This document shows positions 7,409 through 15,622 of a stretch of 41,610 bases of DNA, one piece after another; positions within the stretch are counted from its first letter, which is position 1; every line of letters begins with the position of its first letter. Source of the stretch: Actinomycetes bacterium. Its GTDB lineage: Bacteria; Actinomycetota; Actinomycetes; Actinomycetales; Dermatophilaceae. The notes beneath the pieces are model-generated. The model was not told the origin of the DNA and searched no databases. It worked only from the letters and a program-made list of their open reading frames with translations. The stretch spans positions 1 through 41,610 of the forward strand of contig JAKPEG010000155.1 in the NCBI GenBank assembly GCA_029552065.1, given 5' to 3'. Both the position numbers and the translations under genes were made by a program.

Positions 7409-8179
7409 TCAGGGCCGCGAGGTGTATGCCGCGGGGCGCTTGTCGAGGAAGGCCCGGATGCCTTCCTGGGCGTCGGGCGTGAGCGCCGCGGCCGCCATCA
7501 CCTCGATCGCCAGGTCGTAGGCCCGGGACTGCTCGAGCTCGACCTGGGCGTAGAAGGTGTGCTTACCCAGGGACCGGCCCTGCGCGCTGCCGCGGGTGAC
7601 CCGGGCGACGAGCTCGGCGACGGCCGCGTCGAGCTCGGCCGCGGGCACGACCCGGTTGACCAGCCCCCACTCGGCGGCGGTCGCAGCGTCGATCACGTCG
7701 CCGCTCAGGGCGAGCTCGAGGGCCCGCTTGCGGCCGACATTGCGGGCGACCGCGACGAGCGGCGTGTGGCAGAACAGCCCGGCCTTGCCGCCGGGGAGCG
7801 CGAAGCCCGCCGTGTCGGCGGCGACGGCGAGATCGCACGAGGCGACGAGCTGGCAGCCGGCGGCAGTGGCGAGCGCGTGGACCTTGGCGACGACCGGCTG
7901 GGGGATGGCCTGGATCGTGTCCATCATCCGGGTGCACAGGAGGAACAACTCACGGGCCGCGCGCAGGTCGGCCCCGGCCATATCGCCGAAGTTGTGGCCG
8001 GCCGAGAACACCGGGCCCTGCGCGGCGAGGACGACCGCGAGGGTATCGGAGGCGCCCGCGGCCTCGAACGCGCCGAGCAGGTCGGTCATCATCTCGGCGG
8101 ACAGGGCGTTGCGTTTCTCCGGCCGGGTGAGGGTGATCGTCGTGACCGGCCCGTCGCGTCGCACGTCGAGGTTGTTCAT
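7409..8179 (-). CDS. Enoyl-CoA hydratase/isomerase family protein (ECHDC3-like)
   Basis: A 256-residue crotonase-fold protein. The N-terminal ITLTRPEKRNALSAEM and the oxyanion-hole segment AAQGPVFSAGHNFGDM are typical of the family. In the helix that normally carries the first catalytic glutamate of hydratases (the PE motif), this protein has FALPGGKAGLFCHTPLVAVARNVGRKRALEL. Glycine stands in place of that glutamate, a pattern like eukaryotic ECHDC3. Hydratase activity is therefore uncertain; isomerase, thioesterase or another CoA-ester reaction is possible. The ATG overlaps the stop of the upstream quinone oxidoreductase (ATGA at 8176-8179), so the two form an operon. Confidence 0.85.
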   Translation of the reverse strand: MNNLDVRRDGPVTTITLTRPEKRNALSAEMMTDLLGAFEAAGASDTLAVVLAAQGPVFSAGHNFGDMAGADLRAARELFLLCTRMMDTIQAIPQPVVAKVHALATAAGCQLVASCDLAVAADTAGFALPGGKAGLFCHTPLVAVARNVGRKRALELALSGDVIDAATAAEWGLVNRVVPAAELDAAVAELVARVTRGSAQGRSLGKHTFYAQVELEQSRAYDLAIEVMAAAALTPDAQEGIRAFLDKRPAAYTSRP

Positions 8180-9183
8180 CCGAGGTCCCCGACCATGAGG
8201 ACGAGCTTGCCGCTCGAGGCGCGACCCTCGAGCGCCGCGTAGGCCGCGGCCGCGTCGGTGAGCGGATATCGGCCGCCGATCTCCAGTCGCACCCGACCCG
8301 ACCGCAGGGCCTCGAAGACCGCGCCGGCCCGCCAGAGCAACTCGGCGCGGTCGGCCAGGTAGTGGGCGAGGGTCGGCCGGGTGACGAACAGCGACCCGCC
8401 GGCGTTGAGCCGTTGGAGGTCGAACGGCGGCACCTGACCGCTCGACCCGCCGAACAGCGCGAGCAGGCCCCGCGGGCGCAGCGATGCGAGCGAGGCGTCG
8501 AAGGTCGCCCTCCCCACCCCGTCGTAGGCGACGTGCACCCCGAGCCCGCCGTTCGCTTCGCGGACCGCCTCCGCGAGCGTCTCGGCCGTGTCGTATGCCG
8601 CGTAGTCGAGCACGTGGGCGGCCCCGAGCGCGGCCGCCTTGGCCCGCTTGTCGGCCGTGCCGGCGGTGCCGACGACCGTGGCCCCCGCGCTCGCGGCGAA
8701 CTGGACGAGCCACTGGCCGACCCCACCCGCGGCGGCGTGGACGAGGACCGTGGAGTCGGGGGAGACGGCATACGCGCTCGTCGTGAGGAAGTGTGCGGTC
8801 ATCCCTTGGAGCATCGCCGCGGCCGCCTCGTCGAGGGCGACGCCGTCGGGTACGGCGACGAGCGAGGCCGCCGGGACCAGGGCGAGCTCGGCGTCCGCTC
8901 CGCCGGTCATCGCCCAGGCGACCCGGCTGCCCACGCCGGGGCTGTCGGGCGGGCAGTCCGGCCCGAGCGACTCGACGATCCCGGCGCCCTCCATGCCGAC
9001 GGTGAAGGGGGTCGGCAGGGGATAGATGCCCTGGCGCTGGTAGACGTCGATGAAGTTCACCCCCGCGGCGGCCACGCGCACCCGGGCCTCGCCGGGCCCG
9101 GGTGCGGGTACGTCGACGGTCTGGACGGCGAGCACGTCGGGTCCGCCGGACGTGGTCACTCGCAGGGCGCGTGCGCTGGTCAT
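8176..9183 (-). CDS. NADPH:quinone oxidoreductase, MDR superfamily
   Basis: A 335-residue zinc-free medium-chain dehydrogenase/reductase of the QorA type. The N-terminal substrate domain includes VRVAAAGVNFIDVYQRQGIYPLPTPFTVGMEGAGIV, the quinone oxidoreductase signature region. The Rossmann NADPH site is VLVHAAAGGVGQWLVQFA. It is likely to reduce quinones or enones with NADPH in the cytoplasm. The ATG at 9183 is preceded by TAGCCT with a 7-nt gap, indicating a leaderless transcript. It overlaps the downstream crotonase gene by 4 bp and is divergent from pcrA. Confidence 0.92.
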   Translation of the reverse strand: MTSARALRVTTSGGPDVLAVQTVDVPAPGPGEARVRVAAAGVNFIDVYQRQGIYPLPTPFTVGMEGAGIVESLGPDCPPDSPGVGSRVAWAMTGGADAELALVPAASLVAVPDGVALDEAAAAMLQGMTAHFLTTSAYAVSPDSTVLVHAAAGGVGQWLVQFAASAGATVVGTAGTADKRAKAAALGAAHVLDYAAYDTAETLAEAVREANGGLGVHVAYDGVGRATFDASLASLRPRGLLALFGGSSGQVPPFDLQRLNAGGSLFVTRPTLAHYLADRAELLWRAGAVFEALRSGRVRLEIGGRYPLTDAAAAYAALEGRASSGKLVLMVGDLG

Positions 9184-9252
9184 GCGGGCAAGGCTACGGC
9201 GGGGGACGACGGCACGGGGGTGTCGCACGGAGCGCATAGGGTTGACGCCGAG
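9184..9252. promoter_or_regulatory. Divergent promoters of the quinone oxidoreductase gene and pcrA
   Basis: On the minus strand TAGCCT (9191-9196) lies 7 nt from the ATG at 9183. On the plus strand TAGGGT (9237-9242) lies 10 nt before the pcrA ATG at 9253, implying a leader of only a few nucleotides. The two start codons are 69 bp apart. Confidence 0.45.
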
Positions 9253-11904
9253 ATGGCCACGCTCTTCGACGACCTGGGGCTCACCGACGGCGGGGAGCGG
9301 GGCTCCGGCGCGCCCCGTTCCGCCCGTGCCCATCCGCACGCCGCGTCCCTCGCCGACGTCCACCCGAGCGCCGATCCGTCCGAGGTCGACGACGCGGGCG
9401 TGCCGCTCTGGGCCCGGCTCGACGGGCCCGCCCCCGGTGGCGAGGGTGGGCGGCATACCGGGTTGCGGCGGGACACCGAGGCACTGCTCGCCGGGCTCAA
9501 TGCCCAGCAGCGGGCGGCGGTCGTCCACGAAGGCAGCCCGCTGCTCATCGTCGCCGGGGCCGGCTCGGGCAAGACGCGGGTCCTCACCCACCGAATCGCC
9601 TACCTGCTCGCCGAGCGGGGCGTCGCGCCGGGGCAGATCCTCGCGATCACGTTCACCAACAAGGCGGCCGCCGAGATGCGCGAGCGGGTCGAGGGGCTTG
9701 TCGGCGGACGGGCCCGGGCGATGTGGGTGATGACCTTCCACGCGGCCTGCGTGCGGATCCTGCGCCGCGAGTCGACCACGCTCGGGCTGCGGTCGAGTTT
9801 CTCCATCTACGACGCGGCCGACAGCCAGCGGCTCATGAGCATGGTCCTGCGCGACCTCGACCTCGACCCCAAGCGCTATCCGGCGCGGTCCTTCTCCCAC
9901 CAGGTGTCCAACCTCAAGAACGAGCTGATCGACGAGGAGACCTATGCCCGGCGGGTGTCGCAGGACTCGGGCGGCACCCATCACGAGCGGATCGTCGCCC
10001 AGGCCTACGCGGCATACCAGCGCCGGCTGCGGCAGGCCAACGCGCTGGACTTCGACGACCTCATCATGACGACCGTCCATCTCCTGCAGGCCTTTCCCGA
10101 CGTCGCGGAGCATTACCGGCGTCGGTTCCGACACGTCCTCGTCGACGAATACCAGGACACCAACCACGCGCAGTACCAGTTGGTGCGTGAGCTCGTCGGC
10201 CCGTCAGCGAGTCCCGGAGGGGCGAGCGCGCAGGGCCGACAATCGAGTTCCGTCGGCCCGTCAGCGAGTCCCGCAGCGAAGCAGGCGTCGGGCCAGTCGA
10301 GTTCAGCCGTCAGCGGCCCGGCGAGTGGGGCGGCACACCCGATCCCGCCCGCGGAGTTGGTCGTCGTCGGCGACGCCGACCAGTCGATCTATGCCTTCCG
10401 CGGGGCGAGCATCCGCAACATCGTCGAGTTCGAGCAGGACTATCCCGACGCGCGCACGATCCTGCTCGAGCAGAACTACCGCTCGACCCAGAACATTCTG
10501 CGGGCGGCCAACGCGGTCATCGCCCGCAACCCCGACCGTCGGCCCAAGAACCTGTGGTCCGACGCCGGCGACGGGGCCACGATCGTCGGCTACGTCGCCG
10601 ACAACGAACACGACGAGGCGTCCTTCGTCGCCCGTTCGATCGACCGCTTGGGCGACGAGCACGGGGTGCTCCCGCGCGACGTCGCGGTCTTCTATCGCAC
10701 CAATGCGCAGAGCCGGGCCGTCGAGGAGGTCTTCGTCCGGGTCGGGATCCCCTACAAGGTCGTCGGCGGAACCCGGTTCTACGAGCGCAAGGAGGTCAAG
10801 GACGCCCTCGCCTATCTGCGGGTGATCTCCAATCCCACCGACTCGGTCAACCTCCGGCGCATCCTCAACGTCCCGCGCCGGGGCATCGGCGAACGCGCGG
10901 AGGCCTGTGTCGCGCAGCTCGCCGACCGGGAGCGCATCCCCTTCGTCGCGGCACTCGGCCGGGCGGCCGACGCCCCCGGCATCGCCACCCGCTCGGTCGC
11001 GGCCATCGGCGCGTTCACGAAGCTGCTCGAGGACCTGCGCACGGTCTTCGAGGGAGGTTCGGGGGTCGCCGGGTTGCTCGAGGCGGTGTTGGAGCAGAGC
11101 GGCTACCTCGCCGAGTTGCGGGCGAGCCCCGACCCCCAGGACGAGACCCGGGTCGAGAACCTCGCCGAGCTTCTCGCCGTGGCACAGGAATTCGACGAGG
11201 GCCGCGCCGAGACGGGCGAGCCGGCGAGCCTGGAGGATTTCCTCGAACAGGTCTCGCTCGTCGCCGATGCCGACGAGATCCCCGACGCGGTCGCCGCGGA
11301 TGCCTCGGATTCGACCGACGATCCCACCGCCGACCAGGCGGCCCAGGGCGGGGTGGTCACCCTCATGACCCTGCACACCGCCAAGGGCCTGGAGTTCCCC
11401 GTGGTCTTCCTCACCGGCCTCGAGGACGGGACCTTCCCGCATCTGCGCTCGCTCGGGGACCCCAAGGAACTCGAGGAGGAGCGGCGGCTCGCCTACGTCG
11501 GCATCACCCGGGCGCGGGAACGCCTGCACGTGTCCCGGTCGGCCGTGCGGTCGGCCTGGGGGCAGCCGCAGTATTACCCGGGCTCGCGGTTCCTCGACGA
11601 GATCCCGGCCGGACTGGTCGACTGGGAGCGCGCGACCGCCGCCTCCGACACCGCCCGGTTCGGGCGTCGGGCGAGCGAGCCTGCCGTGGCCACGCTTGCC
11701 GCCCGGCCGGGAGTGCGTTCGCCCGGCAACCGGGCCGTGCTCGCGCTCGCCGCGGGCGACCGGGTGAGCCACGACGCCTTCGGCCTGGGCACCGTCCTGC
11801 GGGTCGAGGGCGAGGGGGAGCGTGCGCTCGCGCATGTCGACTTCGGCGGCACGCACGGGGTCAAGCGGCTGCTCCTGCGTTATGCCCCGGTCGAGAAGCT
11901 CTGA
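9253..11904 (+). CDS. pcrA: ATP-dependent DNA helicase PcrA/UvrD1
   Basis: An 883-residue superfamily 1A 3'-5' helicase used in nucleotide excision repair and replication-fork maintenance. Motifs in order: Q-motif LNAQQRAAV (82-90), Walker A GAGSGKT (102-108), motif Ia ITFTNKAAAEM, Walker B DEYQDT (298-303), motif III GDADQSIYAFRGA (about 373), motif IV QNYRST, motif V TLHTAKGLEFPVVFLTGLEDG and motif VI EERRLAYVGITRARERL. The C-terminus has the Tudor-like RNA polymerase-binding domain usual for PcrA (GDRVSHDAFGLGTVLRVEGEG). About 80 N-terminal residues are acidic and low-complexity, as in actinobacterial UvrD1. An Ala/Ser/Gly/Gln-rich insertion of roughly 50 residues lies between motifs II and III and is encoded by a repeated palindromic DNA element. 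Its 3' end overlaps the convergent racemase gene by 25 bp. Confidence 0.95.
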   Translation: MATLFDDLGLTDGGERGSGAPRSARAHPHAASLADVHPSADPSEVDDAGVPLWARLDGPAPGGEGGRHTGLRRDTEALLAGLNAQQRAAVVHEGSPLLIVAGAGSGKTRVLTHRIAYLLAERGVAPGQILAITFTNKAAAEMRERVEGLVGGRARAMWVMTFHAACVRILRRESTTLGLRSSFSIYDAADSQRLMSMVLRDLDLDPKRYPARSFSHQVSNLKNELIDEETYARRVSQDSGGTHHERIVAQAYAAYQRRLRQANALDFDDLIMTTVHLLQAFPDVAEHYRRRFRHVLVDEYQDTNHAQYQLVRELVGPSASPGGASAQGRQSSSVGPSASPAAKQASGQSSSAVSGPASGAAHPIPPAELVVVGDADQSIYAFRGASIRNIVEFEQDYPDARTILLEQNYRSTQNILRAANAVIARNPDRRPKNLWSDAGDGATIVGYVADNEHDEASFVARSIDRLGDEHGVLPRDVAVFYRTNAQSRAVEEVFVRVGIPYKVVGGTRFYERKEVKDALAYLRVISNPTDSVNLRRILNVPRRGIGERAEACVAQLADRERIPFVAALGRAADAPGIATRSVAAIGAFTKLLEDLRTVFEGGSGVAGLLEAVLEQSGYLAELRASPDPQDETRVENLAELLAVAQEFDEGRAETGEPASLEDFLEQVSLVADADEIPDAVAADASDSTDDPTADQAAQGGVVTLMTLHTAKGLEFPVVFLTGLEDGTFPHLRSLGDPKELEEERRLAYVGITRARERLHVSRSAVRSAWGQPQYYPGSRFLDEIPAGLVDWERATAASDTARFGRRASEPAVATLAARPGVRSPGNRAVLALAAGDRVSHDAFGLGTVLRVEGEGERALAHVDFGGTHGVKRLLLRYAPVEKL
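10195..10308 (+). repeat. In-frame tandem palindromic repeat inside pcrA (2 x 57 bp)
   Basis: Two 57-bp copies (10195-10251 and 10252-10308) share the start GTCGGCCCGTCAGCGAGTCC and an AGTCGAGTTC-like end, and encode 19-residue units beginning VGPSASP. A more decayed third copy may follow. In the first copy GTCGGCCC (10195-10202) pairs with GGGCCGAC (10233-10240), giving an 8-bp stem. The element lies between helicase motifs II and III, where PcrA proteins usually have only a short loop. Its length is a multiple of three and it keeps the reading frame open. Confidence 0.7.
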
Positions 11905-12980
11905 GCGGGATCGTCGTCGCCCGCGTCGGGGTCGTCCCCGTCGAGCACGACCGCGTCGGCGTGCAAGGTCGTCGTGCGCACCCGGACGGGCACCGGGTCA
12001 CCCACCCGCGGTGGTGTCGTTCCCGGGGGTAGCTCGATCAGGCTCACCTGCATGTGCGGGGGTTCGACAAACCATGCGTGGCGCCCGCCCACCAGGAACG
12101 GGGAACGCACCCGTCCCGCCGACTCGAGCACGGCCTCGGCGAGCACCGTGGCGCGCTGGCGCAGGCGCCCGGCCGCGGCCGGGGCGGCGAGAGCGACGCC
12201 GTGGGCCGTGCCGCCGGAGACGACGAGCAGATGGCCGCCATGCAGACGCCGACGCCAGTAGCCGGCCCGATCGCCCGCCTGGACCGCGCGGACGTCCAGG
12301 ACGTGAGCGCGGACATCGAGGGCACCCTCGGCCCCGAGCCACAGGGCGGTCCCGACCCGCGCCCGCAGGTCGCGGCCCGGATTGGCGGCCCGCAGGCGGT
12401 GCAGCTGATCGGGGGTCACGTGCGAGACGTAGACCCGGGCGATCGAGGGCACCGCGGTGAGCCAGGACTGGACCTCGGCCTCGTTGCCGGTGCCGAGCGG
12501 CAGATGCAGGGCGAGCCCCTCGACGGTGGCCGACCCCGCCGCCGCAGCGAGCGCGCCGACCTGGGCGGCCGGCATACCGTGGCGATTGAGCGAGGTGAGT
12601 CCCTCGAGGAGGATGCGCGGCGCCGATACCCGACCGAGCAGGTCGGCGAGGTCCGCGCCGTCGCTCACGGTGTGCACGAGCGCGCTCGAGTCGAGCACGG
12701 GATATCCGTCCGCGAGCGCCGCCCGATAGGGCTCGAGGACGAGCAGGTCGGCGAGGGGGCCCCCACGGCCGAGGGCCCGACCGGCCTCGTCGTAGGTGCC
12801 GACCGCCACCTGCCCGACGCCGCGCCCGCGCAGCCGTCCCGCCTCGGCGAGAAGCAGGTCCTCGCCCAGGCCGTAACCCCCGCCCTTGACGACGGGCACG
12901 AGCGCGCCCTCGTATGCCACGACCGTCGCGTCCAGGTGGGCCCGCCACCGAGGCGCGTCCACGTGCAGGACGAGGCTCAT
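11880..12980 (-). CDS. alr: Alanine racemase family protein, divergent
   Basis: A 366-residue fold-type III PLP enzyme. The PLP lysine lies in LVPVVKGGGYGLG, matching the PVVKADAYGHG segment of alanine racemases. The C-terminal catalytic tyrosine is probably that in DRAGYWRRR. Other landmarks are altered: the usual MNRLGF is SLNRHGMP and the usual RPGIALYG is RVGTALWLG. It may racemise alanine for the cell wall or act on another amino acid; substrate cannot be read from sequence. The ATG overlaps the stop of the FemABX gene upstream (ATGA), and with the M23 peptidase gene it forms a cell-wall group. Its last 25 bp overlap the 3' end of pcrA on the other strand. Confidence 0.75.
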   Translation of the reverse strand: MSLVLHVDAPRWRAHLDATVVAYEGALVPVVKGGGYGLGEDLLLAEAGRLRGRGVGQVAVGTYDEAGRALGRGGPLADLLVLEPYRAALADGYPVLDSSALVHTVSDGADLADLLGRVSAPRILLEGLTSLNRHGMPAAQVGALAAAAGSATVEGLALHLPLGTGNEAEVQSWLTAVPSIARVYVSHVTPDQLHRLRAANPGRDLRARVGTALWLGAEGALDVRAHVLDVRAVQAGDRAGYWRRRLHGGHLLVVSGGTAHGVALAAPAAAGRLRQRATVLAEAVLESAGRVRSPFLVGGRHAWFVEPPHMQVSLIELPPGTTPPRVGDPVPVRVRTTTLHADAVVLDGDDPDAGDDDPAQSFSTGA

Positions 12981-14107
12981 CGCCGGATCCGCTGGGCCAG
13001 CTCGAAGGCCCGGTAGGTGAGTGGGCGAACCGGGAGGTCCCACTCGCCGACGTATTCGACCGCCTCGCCGCCGGTGCCGAGTTTGAACCGGACCAGACCC
13101 ATGAGCGGATCGTGCTCGTCGACGGTGTCGGTGATCCCACGCAGGTCGTAGACGTCCGCCTCGGCGGCCAGTGCGTCGCGCATCATCTGCCACTGCATCG
13201 CGGTCGAGCCCTGCACTTCCCGCTTGAGCGTCGTGGAGGCGCCGTAGGCGTACCAGGAATGTCGCCCGACGCGGACCCAGATGCCCGCGGCAACGAGATC
13301 CCCCTCGTGTCGAGCCAGGTAGAGCCGGATCGAGTCGGGCAGGTCGGCCTGCAGTTCGGCGAACATCCGGCGGAAGTAGTCGACGGGCCGGGGCAGGAAA
13401 CCGTCACGCGCCGCCGTCTCGGCGTAGATCCGATGGAAGTCGGCGAGATCCTCGACCCCACCCCGGGAGACCTCCACCCCGGCGGTCACCGACTTCTTGA
13501 TCGACCGTCGCCACAACTGGTTCATCCCCGCGAGCAGATCGGCCTCGGTGCGTCCGGCAAGCGGCATCTGGAAGACGAAATGCGGTTGCCCCGCGGCGAA
13601 TCCCGGGCCCTCGCCCACCCGGTGGAAGCCCGCGGCGGCCAAACCCTGCGCGAGTGCCTCGCCGACGGGTTCGGCGACATCCGGGGTCACGTCGTTCAAC
13701 GTGCGGACCTGCGGGTCGGCGATCGCCTGCTTGACCGTCTCGGCGCGCCAGCGTCGCCGGGGCACCGGTGGGCCGAGGCGCAGGGCGAAGGCACCCCGGG
13801 CGCGGACGTGCTCGGCGAGCGCCGTGATCGCCGTGAGGGCATCCGGTCGGGTCCAGTCGAGGACCGGACCTTCGGGGACGTAGGCGAGGTAGCGTGGCAG
13901 TCGCGGGATCTGCCGATAGAGCACGAGAGCCGCGCCGACGAGCGATTCCGGTGCCCCCGCGGCATACCAGCCGACCGACTCGGCGGACCAGTCGGACTTG
14001 AGGCGACCCCAGCCCGGGGTCTGCAGGAAGCTCGCGGACGGCTGGGCGGCCAGGACGGCGGCATGTTCCCGCGCGGTGATCGATCGGACGGCCAGAGGAC
14101 GATCCAC
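12977..14107 (-). CDS. FemABX-type peptidyltransferase (lipid II interpeptide bridge)
   Basis: A 376-residue protein with the double GNAT fold of FemABX/BacA transferases. The N-terminal half carries FLQTPGWGRLKSDW and a strand-rich LAYVPEGPVLDW. The second half carries the conserved NQLWRRSIKKSVTAGVEV, IYAETAARDGFLPRPVDYFRRMFAEL, AAGIWVRVGRHSWYAYGAS and VYDLRGITDTVDEHDPLMGLVRFKLGTGG. These enzymes move an amino acid from aminoacyl-tRNA onto the peptidoglycan stem peptide to build the cross-bridge. GTG 14107 is chosen because TAGCGT lies 8 nt upstream; another GTG at 14137 is in frame but is upstream of that box. It overlaps the racemase gene by 4 bp and lies 45 nt beyond the M23 peptidase gene. 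Confidence 0.88.
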   Translation of the reverse strand: MDRPLAVRSITAREHAAVLAAQPSASFLQTPGWGRLKSDWSAESVGWYAAGAPESLVGAALVLYRQIPRLPRYLAYVPEGPVLDWTRPDALTAITALAEHVRARGAFALRLGPPVPRRRWRAETVKQAIADPQVRTLNDVTPDVAEPVGEALAQGLAAAGFHRVGEGPGFAAGQPHFVFQMPLAGRTEADLLAGMNQLWRRSIKKSVTAGVEVSRGGVEDLADFHRIYAETAARDGFLPRPVDYFRRMFAELQADLPDSIRLYLARHEGDLVAAGIWVRVGRHSWYAYGASTTLKREVQGSTAMQWQMMRDALAAEADVYDLRGITDTVDEHDPLMGLVRFKLGTGGEAVEYVGEWDLPVRPLTYRAFELAQRIRR

Positions 14108-14152
14108 GACCGGCCACGCTAGCGGCTCGGGCGACACCGGTCGCTCAGCGGG

Positions 14153-14968
14153 TCACAGCGGGATGCCCTTGGACCGGAACCAGCCCAACGGGTTGATGGC
14201 CGCGCCCCCCTTGAGGTGGATCTCCAGGTGGACGTGCGGGCCGGTCGAGTGACCGGTGTTGCCGGACAGCGCCACGACCTGACCGGGCGCGACCGTGTCG
14301 CCGACCTTGACCTTGAGTCTGCTGTTGTGCGCGTACCAGGAGACCGTGCCGTCCCAGTAGCGGATCTCGACCTTGTAGCCGTAGCCGCCGGACCACCCGG
14401 CGAGGATGACGACGCCGCTGGACATGGCCTTGACCGGGGTCCCGACCGGGCAGGCAAGGTCGTCGGCCGGGTGCAGCACCCCCCAGCGGTATCCGTAGAG
14501 GGAGGTGAGCACGTATCGGTCGACCGGGCGCACCCACGCGTGCGATCCCACGCTCTTGGGGGCGGTGGTGGCGCCCGCGGCGACCGGGGCGGGATTGGTC
14601 GCCTTGACCTCGACGACCTGGTCGGACGCGCTGAGCGCGGCCTCGGCCGCCGCGCGGCGGGCGTTCTCCGCCGTGAGCATGTCGAGGCGCTGGCGTTCGC
14701 TGCCGCGGGCTGCCCGGTCGGCGACGCCGGTCTCCAACGCTTGCACGCTGCCGGCCTTGAGTCCGGCGAGCTCGACCCGGTCGGCGTCGAGGCTGTCGGT
14801 CGTGGCGTGGCTGGCGATCGCCACGGTGGCACCCGCCCCACCGGAGGACATCGCCGCGACGACCACCGTGGCGGTCGTGGGGACGGCCAGGCCGGCACCG
14901 AGCAGGCGCGGGGTGAGCGCACTACGGCGACCGGTGCGATGCCTCCCGCGGTACTTGCTGTTCGCCAC
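14153..14968 (-). CDS. Secreted M23 family (LytM-type) metallopeptidase
   Basis: A 271-residue exported peptidase expected to cut peptidoglycan cross-links. A basic N-terminus and a hydrophobic stretch (residues 21-40) form a signal or anchor. An Ala/Glu-rich helical region (about 60-120) is followed by the M23 domain. Zinc ligands are His166 and Asp170 in LHPADDLACPVGTPV and the HxH pair His245/His247 in GPHVHLEIHL. The GTG at 14968 is preferred because GGTGG lies a few nt upstream; GTG 14974 is nearly as good. A mycobacterial M23 gene occupies the same position between uvrD1 and sucC as I recall it. A good -35/-10 pair lies about 75 nt upstream. Confidence 0.9.
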   Translation of the reverse strand: MANSKYRGRHRTGRRSALTPRLLGAGLAVPTTATVVVAAMSSGGAGATVAIASHATTDSLDADRVELAGLKAGSVQALETGVADRAARGSERQRLDMLTAENARRAAAEAALSASDQVVEVKATNPAPVAAGATTAPKSVGSHAWVRPVDRYVLTSLYGYRWGVLHPADDLACPVGTPVKAMSSGVVILAGWSGGYGYKVEIRYWDGTVSWYAHNSRLKVKVGDTVAPGQVVALSGNTGHSTGPHVHLEIHLKGGAAINPLGWFRSKGIPL

Positions 14969-15042
14969 GTCCACCCGTTTCGTTCGACTCGATGTCCCGA
15001 TCGGCCCCGGGGTCGTGGAAGACCGGTTGGGGGCCGCCGGAG

Positions 15043-15071
15043 AGGCTACCGTGATGCAATCGTTATGCCAA
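15043..15071 (-). promoter_or_regulatory. Promoter of the M23 peptidase gene
   Basis: TTGGCA (15066-15071, minus strand), 17-nt spacer, TAGCCT (15043-15048). This is one of the few full -35/-10 pairs in the window. It gives a leader of about 70 nt before the GTG at 14968. Confidence 0.55.
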
Positions 15072-15207
15072 ACCCGTCGTCCACAGGCGAGCAGCTCGCG
15101 GCGTGAAGCCGCGGTCGCCCCGCACGCGCGATCGCAACCGTTGTGACCGAAGCCACAGGGGACGTGGGCTGCGCCACGGGACCCGAGGTCCGCAGCGGCC
15201 CCTTCGC

Positions 15208-15213
15208 TAGAGT
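15208..15213 (+). promoter_or_regulatory. Leaderless -10 box for the B12-binding protein gene
   Basis: TAGAGT, 7-nt gap, ATG at 15221. Confidence 0.5.
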
Positions 15214-15220
15214 GGCGCGC

Positions 15221-15622
15221 ATGACTGATGCACCGTTGCGGATCGTCGTGGCCAAGCCGGGTCTTGACGGACACGACCGGGGCGCGAAGGTGGTCGCCCG
15301 CGCGTTGCGTGACGCGGGGATGGAGGTCGTCTACACCGGCCTGCACCAGACCCCCGAGCAGATCGTCGAGGCCTCCATCCAGGAGGACGCCGACGGTGTC
15401 GGTCTGTCGGTCCTCTCCGGGGCACACATGACGTTGTTCACCCGGGTCCTCGAGTTGCTGCGTCAACGCGACGCTGCCGACATCGTCGTCTTCGGCGGCG
15501 GCATCATCCCCGAAGCGGACATCCCCGAGCTCGAGAAGCTCGGCGTCGCCAAGGTCTTCACGCCGGGCGCGACGACCCACGAGATCGTCGACTGGGTGCG
15601 CGGGCACGTCCACGCACACTGA
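15221..15622 (+). CDS. Cobalamin (B12)-binding domain protein, small mutase-subunit type
   Basis: A 133-residue protein that is essentially only a B12-binding Rossmann-like domain. The DxHxxG motif that supplies the lower axial histidine is DGHDRG (Asp16, His18, Gly21). The following conserved SxL (GLSVLSGAH) and GG ([12 protein letters not shown]) elements are present. It closely resembles the C-terminal domain of methylmalonyl-CoA mutase and the stand-alone small subunits of isobutyryl-CoA-type mutases. No catalytic TIM-barrel partner is encoded nearby, so the large subunit must lie elsewhere if it is a mutase subunit. It is transcribed from a leaderless promoter and stands alone, followed by over 400 bp without a clear gene. 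Confidence 0.85.
   Translation: MTDAPLRIVVAKPGLDGHDRGAKVVARALRDAGMEVVYTGLHQTPEQIVEASIQEDADGVGLSVLSGAHMTLFTRVLELLRQRDAADIVVFGGGIIPEADIPELEKLGVAKVFTPGATTHEIVDWVRGHVHAH

Noticed and set aside
14108-14137. GTG at 14137 as start of the FemABX gene
   Set aside because: TAGCGT lies downstream of it and 8 nt before the GTG at 14107; the extra ten residues show no conserved character.
14969-15220. c-di-AMP (ydaO) riboswitch before the M23 peptidase gene
   Set aside because: Such riboswitches often precede actinobacterial wall hydrolase genes, but the leader here is only about 70 nt and lacks the conserved core segments.
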